In this document: positions 32,475-45,130 of the stretch, piece by piece | How the letters are laid out: each line of letters opens with the position of its first letter | Position numbering within the stretch: the first letter of the stretch is position 1 | NCBI GenBank assembly: GCA_030549495.1 | Contig: JAUIRK010000969.1 | Coordinates: forward strand, 496,001-560,000 | Origin: Nectonema munidae | Taxonomy: Eukaryota; Nematomorpha; Nectonematoida; Nectonematidae | Length of the DNA: 64,000 nt | Direction: 5' to 3' | The notes under the pieces: generated by a model | Told to the model about the DNA's origin: nothing | Database searches by the model: none | Seen by the model: the letters and a program-made list of their open reading frames with translations, nothing else | Program-made: the position numbers and the translations under genes

Positions 32475-35072
32475 GGGCCGGCCTTAGTGATTGCGGGGCC
32501 CAATGCAAAAAAATTTTGCCGGGCCTAGCATGAGCGAAAAGCAATTAAAAAATACATAAAATTTATTTTATCTTTTTAACTAAAAAATCAAATTAGCTTT
32601 ATTTTGCGAACTTTGCGTTCAGCAAAATTATGTACAATATTATCAAAGTTTTGATCTCTACAAAGATCACGCTCAATTGAAAGGATGGCCAAGTCGTTCA
32701 ATCTATCTTCATCTATTGTTGACCTTAAATAAGTTTTGATTAATTTGAGACTTGAAAAACTTCTTTCAGTAGATGCCACAGTCACAGGAATTGTCAAAAA
32801 AATTCTAGGTGCAACAAAGTAGTTAGGAAAGGCAGTGTATCTCTCGTTATTAGAAAGATAAGTTAAAATTTCTATTGATGTCTTGTCTGTGTCTGGTAAA
32901 AAATGTTTTAATGACTCGATTTCGTCAGCTAAATCAACTCCACATATATCTGTAGACTGATCAATTGAAGAAGTTAATGCTTGTTCAAGATTTTTTGCAA
33001 GCTTTTGTATATCATCACATCGAAGGCTCTTAAAACTAATAAGAAAACTAAACAAATTTACATTTTATTTTAGCTGTTCAAATCTTGGCTCTAAAGATTG
33101 GATTGCAGTGTCTATAATTCTGTTAAAACAATTTATCCTGTAATCATCTTGAGCATTGTTAGGGGTGTAATCTTTGGCAGTTTCATCAAAAAACCTCTTT
33201 CTTTTTTTCTGACGCTTGACTGGAAAGATCGTATCGACTTCCATGTTTTCAGCCTATTCTTTTGCCACAATCAAAATATGGGTAAAACCGTTAATTCTCA
33301 AGTTTTTGAGCCAGGTTAACACCTTGTTAAATGAATCCATTGAAGCACTTAAATCTATTTTTTTACTTTGCATTTCTTTACTAACAGTTTTGACTTGTAA
33401 AAGTACATCATACCATAACACAAGTGACACCAAAAATTTATAGTTTTTCAGTGATTCATACAGATTTTCTGCTTCGCTTTTGCACATTGCGTCATCAGTT
33501 TTCTGCGCTAACTCGTCTAGCGCATCACAAATTTCAGGTAACTGATAACGAAGTGCTTTGACACTATCAATTTTACACTCCCGCCTTGTTTCCCACAAAG
33601 TCTTCAGAGTTAGATTTGGAACATGTTTTTTCAACAGTGTCCATCCTTTTGTAGATCCTGCAAATATTGAGTATTCACGTTGAATAACTCCAAAAAAACT
33701 CAACGCATCAGGGCATGATTTAGTCATATCTGCTATAAGTAGATTATAATTATGGCATGCACATGGAGTAAAGAATGCTCGGTTGTTGATATCCAAAAGC
33801 CGTTTTTGAACTCCAGAATAAACACCTTTCATATTAGCGCCATTATCATACCCTTGGCCACGAATATTTTAAACATTTAATCCAAATTTTTCAAGAACAT
33901 TTACCAAAACATTACATAGGTTTTTTCCAGAAGTACTTTCAACAGGAAGAAACTTAATAAAACGTTCATAGATAGCTACTGATTTTTTTAACTCCATCAG
34001 ATACATACCTCATTGTTAATGACATCTGTTCTATATGACTTATGTCCGGTGTACAGTCTAAAATTACAGAAAAATACATCGCGTTCCTGACATCTTCAAG
34101 TATAGCTAAGATAGAAACAAGTTCATTTTGAATTTTTTTTCCTAAGTAATGATCATGAATCTCAGAGTTTTTTACACGTCGCAAAATACTTTCTCCATTA
34201 TTTAATTTTCGTTTGCAGTGATATTTGGAAAATCGTCTACCATCTTTATTTTTAGGAAAATCTTCTAATATTATTTCAGTTGGACCTTTATGTAACAAAA
34301 AATCTATCGAAGATCTATCCATGTTTTCAGGCCAATTGGCGGAATCATCAAAGTTTTCTATTGATATATTATCAAAGCAAACTGGTACTGATGAATCATT
34401 GTGATGATTTTTCAAATTTTTTTCAAAATCCTCTTTTACATTCTGGCTAGAAGTAGGCAAGTTTTCACCTTCAAAATTTAGTTTCTTAAAAAACAAATCT
34501 ATGGCTCCTTTCTGTTTATTAATCATAATATCGTTCGCTTTTTCTTCATCTTTTTTCCCAGCCAGATGTATACTTTCTGCCGATGTCTCTTGATCTTTTT
34601 AGAAACTTTTTTTCCATTTTCGCTATGCAACTTCTAAAATAAAGATTTCTAAAATAAAGAGAACTAATTTTAAAAAATCAGCATCTTAGAATTATTAAAA
34701 TATTCTAAATAAAAATCATGTTAAAACTCTTATTAGGAATTTAAGCTATTTTTTATTAAAAAAATAATTATAATTATAATAATTGACATTTAACACTTTA
34801 TACTTTTTATTTATTTTATACTTTATAAAATTTTACTTTTTTTACTTTTTACTTTTTAATTCGAAAAATCTATTTAAAAAAAAATATTTTACTAAAGTTA
34901 TTAAATTAATAATTAAATTAAATATTTAAAAATATTATAATTAAATTGTTATTTATTAAAGTAAAACATATATGCTTTTATAAAAGTTATCAAAACATAA
35001 TATTGCGGGGCCTAAAAAGAGCGCGGGGCCCAATGCGGCTGCATCGGTCGCAGTGCCTTAAGGCCGGCCCTG
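32475..35072 (-). mobile_element. hAT element of the ZMYM1-like (DUF4371) type with both ends, broken
   Basis: The outer ends GGGCCGGCCTTA (32475-32486) and TAAGGCCGGCCCTG (35059-35072) are inverted, followed inside by GCGGGGCCCAATGC-like blocks. The transposase reads on the minus strand. The N-terminus near 34620 is basic. The 34526-33966 piece has [20 protein letters not shown] and [10 protein letters not shown]. The 33832-33254 piece has CACHNYNLLIADM and TLWETRRECK. The 33055-32588 piece has the dimerisation motif TIPVTVASTERSFSSLK and EDRLNDLAILSIE. Three or more frame breaks are visible. No clear target duplication was found. Confidence 0.9.
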
Positions 35073-35209
35073 ATGCCAAGTCTCCCACATTTGGCAGGAG
35101 ACTCGAGCAATCAGATCTCACGCTCTCCCACTTGAACTTTGGAATCACACGCATTTTGACTAGGTAAAATTCCTTTCATTCTGAAATAGCTGTTTGTTCT
35201 TGGAATAGA

Positions 35210-36365
35210 TGGGTCAAGTGACAACGGTATTGAAAAGATGAATCTCTTAACTCTTCGTGTTTTTGATGTTAACAAGCTTTATGTTGTTACCAACTGTTAA
35301 ACATGTGCTTGACTACTGGAAAAACAGCAGGTACTGCTTAAACAATTTTCTTTAAAATTGAAGATGCACTAGCATTACAGCAAGTGCTATGGGAAAACTG
35401 CTTTGGTATTAGTATGGACAATACCAGTGTCAATATAGGTAAGCGGAACTCTATTAAAGCTCGTGTTCTTCACAAAAATAGTGCGACTTACATTATGGGA
35501 TGCCCATATCACATTGTACACAACATAGCTGACAAAGTATCACATTCTTTAGGAGCACCATCAAGCTTTGATGTAGAGTATTTCAGTAGAGATTTGTTTT
35601 ACTGGTTTGACAAAAGTACACAAAGGAAGATAATTCTTGCCAGTTACAATGAGTTTTGTGATCTAGAGTACAAAAAAACAAAATAAAATCAACACAAGAT
35701 GGTTGAATCTCGAAACTGTGATTAATAGAAATACACGAATAGTTATTTTCTTTCAGATCATGTTTTACAAAAACGCTTTAAACGCCTTCAAAAAATATTC
35801 AACACCCCAATTAATGGACTATATCTTATGTTTTACTCAAATATTATTCCCATTTTCACAAATTTTAATCAATTCCTTCAGCGTAACGACCCTTGTATAC
35901 ATTTGATAGAAACAAATTTGACAGGTTTCTACAGAAACTGCCTTGACGATTAAAGTGTCTGTTATTAACGAAGCTAAAAAGATATCAGATGTGAACTTCA
36001 GTAACAAAGACAATCAAGTACATGATAACAAGCTTGCTATTGTTTCAGTAACAAAGACAATCAAGTACATGATAACAACCTTGCTATTGTCTCTTAAACA
36101 AAAATTTAATAAGATGGAAGATGAAGTTGATATCACACCTGATGAGGAAAAAAAAATTTTTTAAGCAGCTAGATCTTATTATGCTGCTGCAGGTGAGTAC
36201 GCCATCAATCATCTCCAATTTAAGGATGATGTCTTGCAACATGCTAAATTTTTTGATCTTAACATGGTAGAGCACTGCAGCATTTCTGATTTTGAGTTTT
36301 TGTGGCTCGCTATCAGTCATATTTCAATTTCAGTACTGCTCAGATGCCTTTTGTAAGATCGTATG
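35210..36365 (+). pseudogene. hAT-like transposase remnant (second unrelated type)
   Basis: Pieces in order: WENCFGISMDNTSVNIGKRN and GCPYHIVHNIADK with YWFDKSTQRK (35384-35686), then about 35800-35910 RNDPCIHLIETNLTGFYRNC, then INEAKKISDVNFSNKDNQV (35943), MEDEVDITPDEEKK (36113), and SYYAAAGEYAINHL (36175). This order is known to me from invertebrate BED/hAT-like proteins. Several stops and frameshifts. A 47-bp tandem duplication lies inside (35999-36092). Confidence 0.75.
35999..36092 (+). repeat. 47-bp tandem duplication inside the transposase remnant
   Basis: Two nearly identical copies of a unit beginning CAGTAACAAAGACAATCAAG start at 35999 and 36046. They differ by a G/C change after GATAACAA. 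Forty-seven is not a multiple of three, so the duplication shifts the frame. Confidence 0.92.
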
Positions 36366-37606
36366 AGGTATAACAAATCTTACATCTAGCAAAATATGAA
36401 CAAAAATTTGATATTTTTTAATTTTTTAGAGAATATTTTTCAATTCTTTGATTACAGAATTTATTTTGATTATTTGACAGATATATTATTTAATATTGTG
36501 GAAAAGTTGGAAAAATATAGGTAATAACTTGTGTAACATCGATTCTCCGAATGAGGAATATCAAATCTTACATCTGGCAAAATATGAACTGAGAGGTTAG
36601 AGATGAACCATTGTAGTATACAGGTTGGAGATGAATCATCGTATTATACAGGTGGGAGAACTTCTTTAATAAAGCTTCTTAGGTTGATATAAAATGTATA
36701 AATATTTTAAATGAAGAAACAATGAAATGTTTTACAATTAGAAACAATATTTTATTATTATTTTATTGTATTTTATATTTTTAAAAAAATTGTTATTTAT
36801 TATTTTGTTAATTAAAACACTTTAAAAATATTATATGCTTTAGAATTTACCTTTTTATTTTGCATATGTATTTAATTTATTATGTTAAAAAAGTTCACCA
36901 TTGACATTAATAATTTTTCAAATTTTGAACTTTCCCAATGGATTCAGCATTCTAACTATCATTTCATTGAATAAAAGGGAGTGGGCAAACTGTTGGTTGC
37001 CCCGCCCTCGTGACAATGTTATTCCTTTTTTCAAGATAAAATTGGCTTATATGTCTACATGTATTTGTATTAGAAATTTAAGCGGAGAACTACAACAAGC
37101 ACTGCTACCTGTCTAAAAAACTAAGCTGAATGATGCAACTGCACTGTGCAGATTTCCAATATATCTGCATTAGACAATTTTTAGTTCAATTATCAATATT
37201 GACACATATAAGGGGTAAGAATAGCAAAAAATAGAATAGCGTTATATAGTTACCAAGTAAACACATAAAGCAAAAGGCTAGCCTCTAAGTTTTTAAATTA
37301 TTTTTAAGTTAAGAATGTGTTTAAGCTCAATAAATTTTAAGTATTTTGATCAATATTTTCTTACATCACCAAAATTAAAAATTCTCTTCGAACTCAATTA
37401 GCAGATTAACATTTGGACGATCAATTGAGACTACGAACCTCTGTGACAGCCTAAAATCAAAATGCCATCTCAAAAAAATAAAGTCATATATTTACAAAAT
37501 AATTTTTCCTCAATGAAATTTAGTTTAAAAAAATTTATTTTTTTCTTTAGTAATTTTTGTTAAAAAATTAGCGGCATTTATACACATTACATCATCTAAA
37601 TGGCCT
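36366..37606. other. noncoding stretch with a short hAT C-terminal remnant
   Basis: Mostly AT-rich. A block with TCTTACATCTGGCAAAATATG occurs twice (about 36378 and 36563), and a GATGAACCATTGTAGTATACAGG-like unit twice (about 36602-36657). At about 37380-37470 the sequence resembles 41105-41220, the C-terminus of the hAT at 39427 (ATTTGGACGATCAATTGAGA against ATTTGGAGGACCAATTAAAA), so it is an old fragment of the same family. Confidence 0.5.
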
Positions 37607-37721
37607 TTAACCCTTTTAGGCATGGGTTTTCTATCGTCTGCTTTCTTTCTCAATGAGTTTTTATATAAATTAAGCAGAGGATTTTTGGACACTGCTGTCC
37701 CATTGTGCCTTAAAGGGTTAA
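37607..37721. mobile_element. piggyBac-type MITE
   Basis: 115 bp, TTAA at both ends. The left end TTAACCCTTTTAGGCA and the right end TGCCTTAAAGGGTTAA are inverted with one or two mismatches. No coding content; the 66-codon minus frame over it is incidental. Confidence 0.82.
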
Positions 37722-37843
37722 ACATAAAAAAAAAGTTCTCCAGTTCTTGTCTAGAGTATATTCTAACACATTAAAAAATATTATTAGGTAATGTTTTGAT
37801 TTTTGATAAAAGGGCATATTCTTTCTTACAGCTAAAATGATTT

Positions 37844-37971
37844 TTAACCCTTTGAGGTTTAGTGTGACACTGGTGTATCAAGAAATAATAATCGTCTACT
37901 TACAACATACAAAATTCCATTGAAAAAAAGCAGACGATTATTCTTTAAAATTCTGGTCCTCAAAGGGTTAA
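37844..37971. mobile_element. piggyBac-type MITE with internal inverted repeat
   Basis: 128 bp. TTAACCCTTTGAGG faces CCTCAAAGGGTTAA, a perfect 14-bp inverted repeat including TTAA. A second inner pair, AATAATCGTCT and AGACGATTATT, is also perfect. It lies 122 bp from another TTAACCC MITE with a different interior. Confidence 0.9.
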
Positions 37972-39418
37972 AAGCCCTATTTTCAATTTTTATGAAATGA
38001 AAGAAGTAATCTTTCCCTTCCAAATTGGTTTCACACACACTGACACAAACAAGTCTTTTCGTCTTTCAAATCCATTTATATACTCTTGAAATTTTAAATA
38101 ATTTTCTATGTTAGATATCAAAAATTGATTTTCAATTCCAAATAAAACATAATTTTAACAATATCTTTTTAATCAGAAAATATCATTATAAAAATATTTT
38201 ACACTATAAAACAACAATGATAACTAAAATGTTCATGATACGATTGTGAAAATGTAAAGTAGATTTATTTTTTTCCATTTAAAATCTACTTAATGATAAC
38301 AATTAAAAAATAATAATTTTTTGAGTAAAAAACATTTTTGGAATCCATAGAGTTTTGCCATCTTGGTCCCACTTGTCAACAAAGATCAGACAGTAAAAGA
38401 AACACTGACCAAGCAGTCAAACACATTCTTAATCAGAGTTCAGCTAAGCTTCACTATTTAATTTTTAAATAATGCCTAATTTTGAACCCCCTATATTTTG
38501 ATTTTCTTTCCATTTTTGAAGAATATAAATATTTTACAAATTTTATAATATAGATTATAGAAGATAATTATCTCAAACACTTGGCTTAATAAAATCCGTA
38601 GAACTTTTATTGTTTTGAAATTAGTTCAAATCTAGTTTAGATTATTTTTAAGCTGATGTAGTATAAAGTTCAATTTTTCTTCTGATATAAAAACATTTCA
38701 TTCAATTTTTTAACATGAATTAAAAATATATTATGCTTTACATTTATAAATTTTATATCGTTAATCTGGTTTCTGGTCAAAACGTCCAAAAATCAAAAGT
38801 CGGAAACCAAACCGTTCGAAAAACAAAAAGTCGGAAACCAAATCCTCCAAATTTACAATGGTCTAAAATATTGGAATAATTAATTATTGGATCCACAGAA
38901 TTTTTCAATGCAAAAATTTTTTCGTTCTAAATTTCATTTAGGCCTTTAAAATACTTCTTTCTTATTAGTTGAGCTTTGAAAGAATCAATTCATCTACTCA
39001 GTAAGAGAAGCTTGTTCTAGAAAAATTATCTGTGTGATAAAAATACTATTTAGTATTTTTTCACTTATTATGGTTAAAAAATATTTTCATATATGATGAA
39101 CCAGCCAGCGTACAATGTGATTATAATACATTAGTACTCATCTCATTGTGGTGTTTCTAGAAACACCATTTATATTACTTCAAAACTGAATATTTATGAG
39201 GGTAAATAAAATAGCCTAAATTAATACCTGTGTGAATAAGTATGTCATTACTATATCACAGTAAAATGTATATAAATAATTGTAGTTTTATAGACTCTAA
39301 AAAAGTACTCGAATTTGTGTAACATAAGATCTGTCACCTTCTAGTTGGCATATCGTAGACTTTTTTTTTTTAATTTAACAGTTGCTTAAAGTAATTTTTA
39401 AGAGATATTAAAAATACA
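37972..39418. other. AT-rich noncoding stretch
   Basis: No supported gene. AAAAGTCGGAAACCAAA is repeated twice at about 38795-38845. A 20-bp perfect palindrome (TGGTGTTTCTAGAAACACCA) lies at 39149-39168. Confidence 0.5.
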
Positions 39419-39426
39419 GTTTAGTT

Positions 39427-41523
39427 CAGGGGTGGGGAACATGCGTCCTTCCGGGCCATCAAGTGCGGTCTTTGATATAAATATTATATTAATAAAAACC
39501 TTGAATAATTATTAAGTCTGAAATCATTATACACCTAAATATACACCACACACATAGACGAAAGGAATACTAATTGTGTTCAGTGATGTCACTCCCAGAA
39601 ATTGAAAGCATTTTTCTCTGAACCCAATGAATTTTAACTTAACCGCTTTTCTCCCAATGTATTCATATGAGGACACAAAATAGATTGTCTTTAATTTATG
39701 ATAATTTTTTTAACAGTGACAACGAATTTGAAAGAAGAAAATAGGATCTTTAATGAAGAATGGGACTGCAATATTTTTTAGTGAATAGGGGCGGCAAAAT
39801 GTCTTGCTTGCTGTGTGATACCACAATTGTAACGTTTAAGAAATTCAATGCACAGCAACATTACGCTCTTCATAGAGACAATAAATATGCCAAATTAGAG
39901 GTTGAGTCTTGAAAGCTAGAACTGAAGAAACTGAAAGATGGAAAGCAAAAGCAAAGACAATAGTTCCATTCTGTGTTACATCAAAGGAATGCTGCGACAG
40001 AAGCCAGCTATAATGTTGCATATTTGCTTGGAAAAAAGGGTAAAACATTCACCGATGCAGAAGTCATGACGGAATGTATTTTAGAAGTGGTAAGATGTGT
40101 AGATCCAAATAAAGTTAACAAATATAAAGAGGTACCTCTTAAAAGAAGGACTAATACATATCATTGGCTTGTAATGTAACAGAGAAACTCAAAAATGTAA
40201 TCCAGAAGGAAAATGTGTATTACTCAGTAGCCTTGGATGAATCGTCAGATTCCACAGATTCAGCACAAGTATTGTATTAAGAATGAAGGAATTATTGCGC
40301 ATCTTAAAAGAGAAACCAAAGATCCAAATGAACTGATTTCTTTTCATTGTATTTTACATCAACAAAATCTCTGTGCAAAATCTGTCATTTTAAATGATAC
40401 TTTCCAAAAGGTTATAAGTATCTATATTTGAGCAAATGCCACGAAGCATCGTTAATTTCGAAACATGCTGATGATGGATGACAAAGTAATTAGTGTAGAT
40501 TTGCCTTACCACTTAAAAGTACGCTGGTTGTCACAAGGGAAAGTATTGGTCAAAATTTTGTCTTTACGAAGGCAAATAATTGACTTTTTCAAAGAAAGTG
40601 ACAAACATTGTGAATTATCGAATCCAAATATTTACAGAAATGTAGCTTTTTTTATGTGATGTGATGTTAAAACAAAATAAGTTAAACATTTCGTTGCAAG
40701 GCAGAAATAAATCTATTTATGATATGTCAAAAAATTCTAGCATTTAGAAAAAAGTTGTTGTTTTTCAAGTCTCTTTTGGCTCAAGTGAAAATAAAGATAT
40801 CTATAAATCTTTTAAAGAATACGGATCACTTGTAGACTCATTAATAGAAGAATACAATAAAAGATTCAGTGACTTTAGAAAGCATAACATCACTCTGGAA
40901 CTTGCTTTTCAGCTTGATGTATCAGTGGCTCCCAAAGAGTTACAGATAGGGCTCATTGAAATGTCTGAAGATAATATCCTGAAATCTCTGTTTTTGGAAA
41001 AAAGCGGTAGAATATCCTCCTCTTCGTGAACATGCACGCCAACTTATTTCCTGCTTTTCTACAACATACTGTTGTACCACATTCTCGTACTTGATGCAAA
41101 TAAAGAATTCGCTGAGAACACAGTTGACAGATGAGCATTTGGAGGACCAATTAAAACTAAGAACCACTATTTTTAAGCCTGATATCAAAATGCTTTCTCA
41201 AAAGAAGCAAACTCAAAGAAGTCATTAATTTGTATAAAAAGGACCTACATTCCTAAAAGAAATATTTGAAAACTTCTTATTCTCGATGTTTATACGCCTG
41301 TCTTTTTTTAAGAATATTATTAATTAATACTTGTATAAAATAAAATCCTAATTTTAATAATCTAATAAAAGAACTTGTATAAGTTCTTTTATTATATTAT
41401 TATTATTAAATGTTGTACGAAGGGATAAAATAACTGAAAATAATAGTAATTTGTTTAGTGCGGCCTCTATGAGGGACGATGAATTGTAAGGTGGCCTTCA
41501 TGCACAAAAATTCCCCACCTCTG
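39427..41523 (+). mobile_element. hAT element with TIRs and target duplication; broken BED-finger transposase
   Basis: 2097 bp. The left end CAGGGGTGGGGAAC and the right end TTCCCCACCTCTG are inverted. Flanks GTTTAGTT (39419-39426) and GTTTAGTC (41524-41531) match at 7 of 8. The transposase on the plus strand resembles the GTF2IRD2/EPM2AIP1-type hAT proteins. A zinc finger (MSCLLCD-x-HYALHRDNKYAKL) at about 39790-39890 is followed by RNAATEASYNVAYLLGKKGK and FTDAEVMTECILEVV (39973-40179). Then come SVALDESSD (about 40221), LISFHCILHQQNLCAKS (about 40335), and VRWLSQGKVLVKILSLRR (about 40520). The C-terminus has LTDEHLEDQLKLRTTIFKPD (about 41120-41190). Five or more stops or frameshifts. Confidence 0.9.
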
Positions 41524-41531
41524 GTTTAGTC

Positions 41532-44029
41532 TATCATGAGGATTTTGATATAAGCATATAATAATCTAATCATTACATTTTAATCTGTTATTCTGAACAT
41601 TTTGATCACTTACATTTAAGTCCCTTTTGTTTTAAAGGATTCAAAATTTATTTAATCATAAAGTTGCTTTTTTATTTTTGTTCCTTCAAGTTCCAAGCGT
41701 TTATTATAGATTTTTATCGGTCCCACTAAAATGAGTAAATATTTTTATCCTATCTATTAACGTTGTAATGGCGGAAAATGGAGAATTGAGTAAATTTTTT
41801 GAAAAAAATGGCTGATTTTTCAGAATGTTTCAACTAATGGCGATTTTTTTTTACTTTTTACTAAGATAATTTATTTGGTAATCAAATTTTATTTTCACAA
41901 CTTATGATAGATTTCTTCCTTACTTTGAATTTATTTAAATTTATGCTTTCAAATATTTAAATAATAAAAGATGGAAACAGATTTAAACTAATATTTTTAA
42001 GTCTCTTGGTGATATAATTCTATTTGCTTTGATTGTTATCATGGGCCTCTGTTTTATGAAGTATCTTTTTATTTATGTTGTGATTCTAACAGTATTTACT
42101 CTCAACATGGCATTATTTTTATTTTATCTATTGAGTAACTGAAATTCAAAGGAAAATTTATATCCTGAAATCATTGATACCTTCTAGTTAAAATAGTTTT
42201 TATTTAATATTTTCCCTACTGTTTTGCCTGTTCATATAGAAAAATTTTAATATAATTTATTAAGACTTAATTTTTAAAGTGTACCATTCGCTTTATTATG
42301 CTTTTATATAAACATTTCAACTATCATGCTTTTAATGTTTTAATATTGTGTAGGGGAGGGCATAGAGAACTTTTGAGGAGCAAGTGAGACATGGTGCTTT
42401 GTCCGTTACTATCGTCGGTGCGCTTCTATGTCAACTTTAGATAACGATGTAAAAGGTAGGCAAATAATGACTCCTTAACCGTTATATTTATTTTTCTCTC
42501 AACTTGTAAAACATGTTTAAAATTACGATAATCATAATAGAAGCGATTTTTTATTTTAAGTTTGTATATGATATCTTTTGTGTATTGTAGAATAAACTTT
42601 ATGATGGAAATGTAGTTGTGACTGATGGTGAAAAATTGATCCTAGTTTGGTTAGGTTATTTGGGGCTTGAGTGATGTAGGGTATATGCCTAGCATCGATA
42701 AACAAATCTTCGGGTTTGGCTCTATATTGAATCTATGTTGGCCTTTTCGATGATCTCATCAACTTGATACAGTAGTACTACTTTACTAATCTTAGGACTT
42801 AGAAAGAAGTTAGTAAAACTAATTATAGTATCGAACAGTGAAGAATGTCTTCACGATCTTAGATTGGTGTCTTCATTTCTATAGTATCTTGTTACACTTT
42901 TACGTTTGACAAAACTCATTCAATATAATTTTCCTTTCAATTTTTACTCGTTTCTACTCGCAGATATCAATAATTTTCCGTAAAACGTAAAATTCCTAAT
43001 CGTTATTTACAATAGATTAGGAAACTCCTATCTCAATTTACACTTTAGTTAACTGAGAATATAAGGAATATTCATATATCGTCATATGGACAGAGAGCTG
43101 TTGTTCAATTGAGTTACGAAACTGTACATGTGAGTAGGGTGGTCAAAGAGGAAGATCAATTATATTGGAAATGTAGGATTGAAAATTGAATTGGTGGGTC
43201 TATTTGTTTAACCCTCGCATGACCGTTTAATTTTTCCTTCTGAGAAAAGCCATTTAGGTCCTTGCCGGCCATAGCTATTTCTTTATAGTATTATTATAGT
43301 AAAAACTATGAAAATAGTATAATTATTAGTAAAAACAATAAAAAACCCAGCTTTATTTACTTTTACTTTTTTTAAAACTTCACATGTGTTTAAAAATATT
43401 TTAAACTGATCGATGATTTTAAGGCTGTTTGCACTGTCAATTTAGTCGTTGGAATACGTTTGATTCGATTATACTCTTGAACTAGTTAACTTCCTTACTT
43501 CTCACTGCTGTAGTAGTTTATGTTTTTATTGTATATTTTCATCTGTGTGGAGATATAAAACGGAACAAATGCGATGATGTTTATATTCAATCTGATATTG
43601 ATGATATAACTTTTATGACGTAAAAAATATTGCATTGTGTAATATAGTGGTTCTGAAACGGTACTCACTGTGTTCAATACAAATAGCACAATCTCTACAC
43701 TTTCATTTATATGAAGATATAAAACGCAATCAGTGCATATTCATTTATTTCTTGATAATATAAAGCAATATCCAATACCCTATCAATAACCTATCATCGA
43801 TTTATGTTTGTTGCTGGATCTCACATATTTTATAGGCACACAAGCGGTAAAATTTATATTGCTTTTTCATCAGTCTCTCACCACGCCTTGGCTGATTTTT
43901 CCATTTTTTTTGTACATCATAAAATAGTTATCTTTTATTATTACTTCAATTTTCTTCCTTATTCTTTCACAAACCGTAAAGATGCTTTCAAGTTCTTTCG
44001 GAAGTTGGAATTGTTTTTTTAGATGGTAT
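41532..44029. other. 2.5-kb noncoding stretch, no confident gene
   Basis: AT-rich below 42330. A less AT-rich patch at 42355-42470 contains a short frame from ATG 42393 (MVLCPLLSSVRFYVNF then stop) followed by a good donor (AAAAG|GTAGGC), which could be a 5' exon, but there is no further evidence. At 43208 a TTAACCCTCGCATGACC sequence looks like a lone piggyBac MITE end; no partner was found. Confidence 0.4.
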
Positions 44030-45130
44030 TATATACAATTTTCGTGTTCCAACATCGAGGAGCAGACCTTCTGCATTAAATATAAGGAACATCTCATCCT
44101 CCTGCTTCAAATTTAGAAGCCAGAGACGAAGTCAACCCGTACAAAATTTGGTCTTTTTTTCCACTCCTGAACTCCCTCAAGAAGTTTTTATCAAAACACA
44201 TCAATACCTAAAAAGAAAAATTGAAAGCTCTTCTAATGTTTCTAATCATTTGTTATCTTAGCGTATATAGCACTTCGATATATTATCGGAATTCAATCCG
44301 ATCAAAAGATACCTATTGAAAAACTTTACTCTTTTAAAATTGGCTCACTTTTTGTGAAGGCTGCTATTAGTAAAAATGTTTTTAAGTTTATCTCAAGGTT
44401 TTTGCGTTTTGATGATCCTTTTACAAGCAACATTCAAAGTGATAAAATTGCTTCAGTAATAATTTTCAATAATATTACCATCATATCTTTTCAAAGTAAG
44501 CTTGTATTTTTAGTAAAAATCAGTAAACTATACGAACTAAAACTTTTTTTCAGATACTGAATGCCACAAGATTATGTTTGCGTTGACGAACAACTCTTGA
44601 GATTCCGAGGAAATTGTCCAATAAAGGTGTACGATCCTAGTAAGCCTTGTAAATGGGGGATAAAATTTTATCACTTGAATGATGCTAGAACATATTACGT
44701 TATATGTCTTAAATCATACGCTTCAGACCTACATGAAAGATCTTACTTCTCAGGATGCAAAATCGTCAAAAGAGTTGTGAATTTATCCAAGGTGCCCAAA
44801 GGTACCTGAATAATAAGTAATGGCTTTTTTACGAGTTATGCTTATGGGGTAAGGAGCGCAACTTATCAGTTTTAGGCACAGTGACTTCAAACAAACGGTG
44901 TGTTCCTCCAATTTTTAAAACTCAACATCTAAACAGTTTGCGATTGGTAGAGTATGAATCCAGGACTTTGTGGAGATAGTTAAAAAGATAAAATCTTTTC
45001 TTAAATATTTGGCAAGAGCCTAGTAGAAATAAAACATCTCAATTAAGAATGGCAACCGATTATTACATAAACGTATTTCAAGGGTTTTCACAAAAGTTTG
45101 TGAATCATGTGGTATTTATGGACCGATCTA
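44030..45130 (+). pseudogene. piggyBac-like transposase remnant
   Basis: The first part (44050-44220) has a basic segment and FFSTPELPQEVF. Then KAAISKNVFKFISRFLRFDD (44354), and VCVDEQLLRFRGNCPIKVYD followed by KPCKWGIKFY (44576-44670). Later comes NSLRLVEYESRTLWR (about 44935) and TDYYINVF (about 45055). The DEQL and RGNCPIKVYDPSKP motifs match the piggyBac at 16850 (DEQLVKYRGRSPIKVYD), so the two are related copies. At least four breaks. Confidence 0.85.

Noticed and set aside
36901-37116. 71-codon plus-strand frame
   Set aside because: No recognisable content; lies in decayed repeat DNA.
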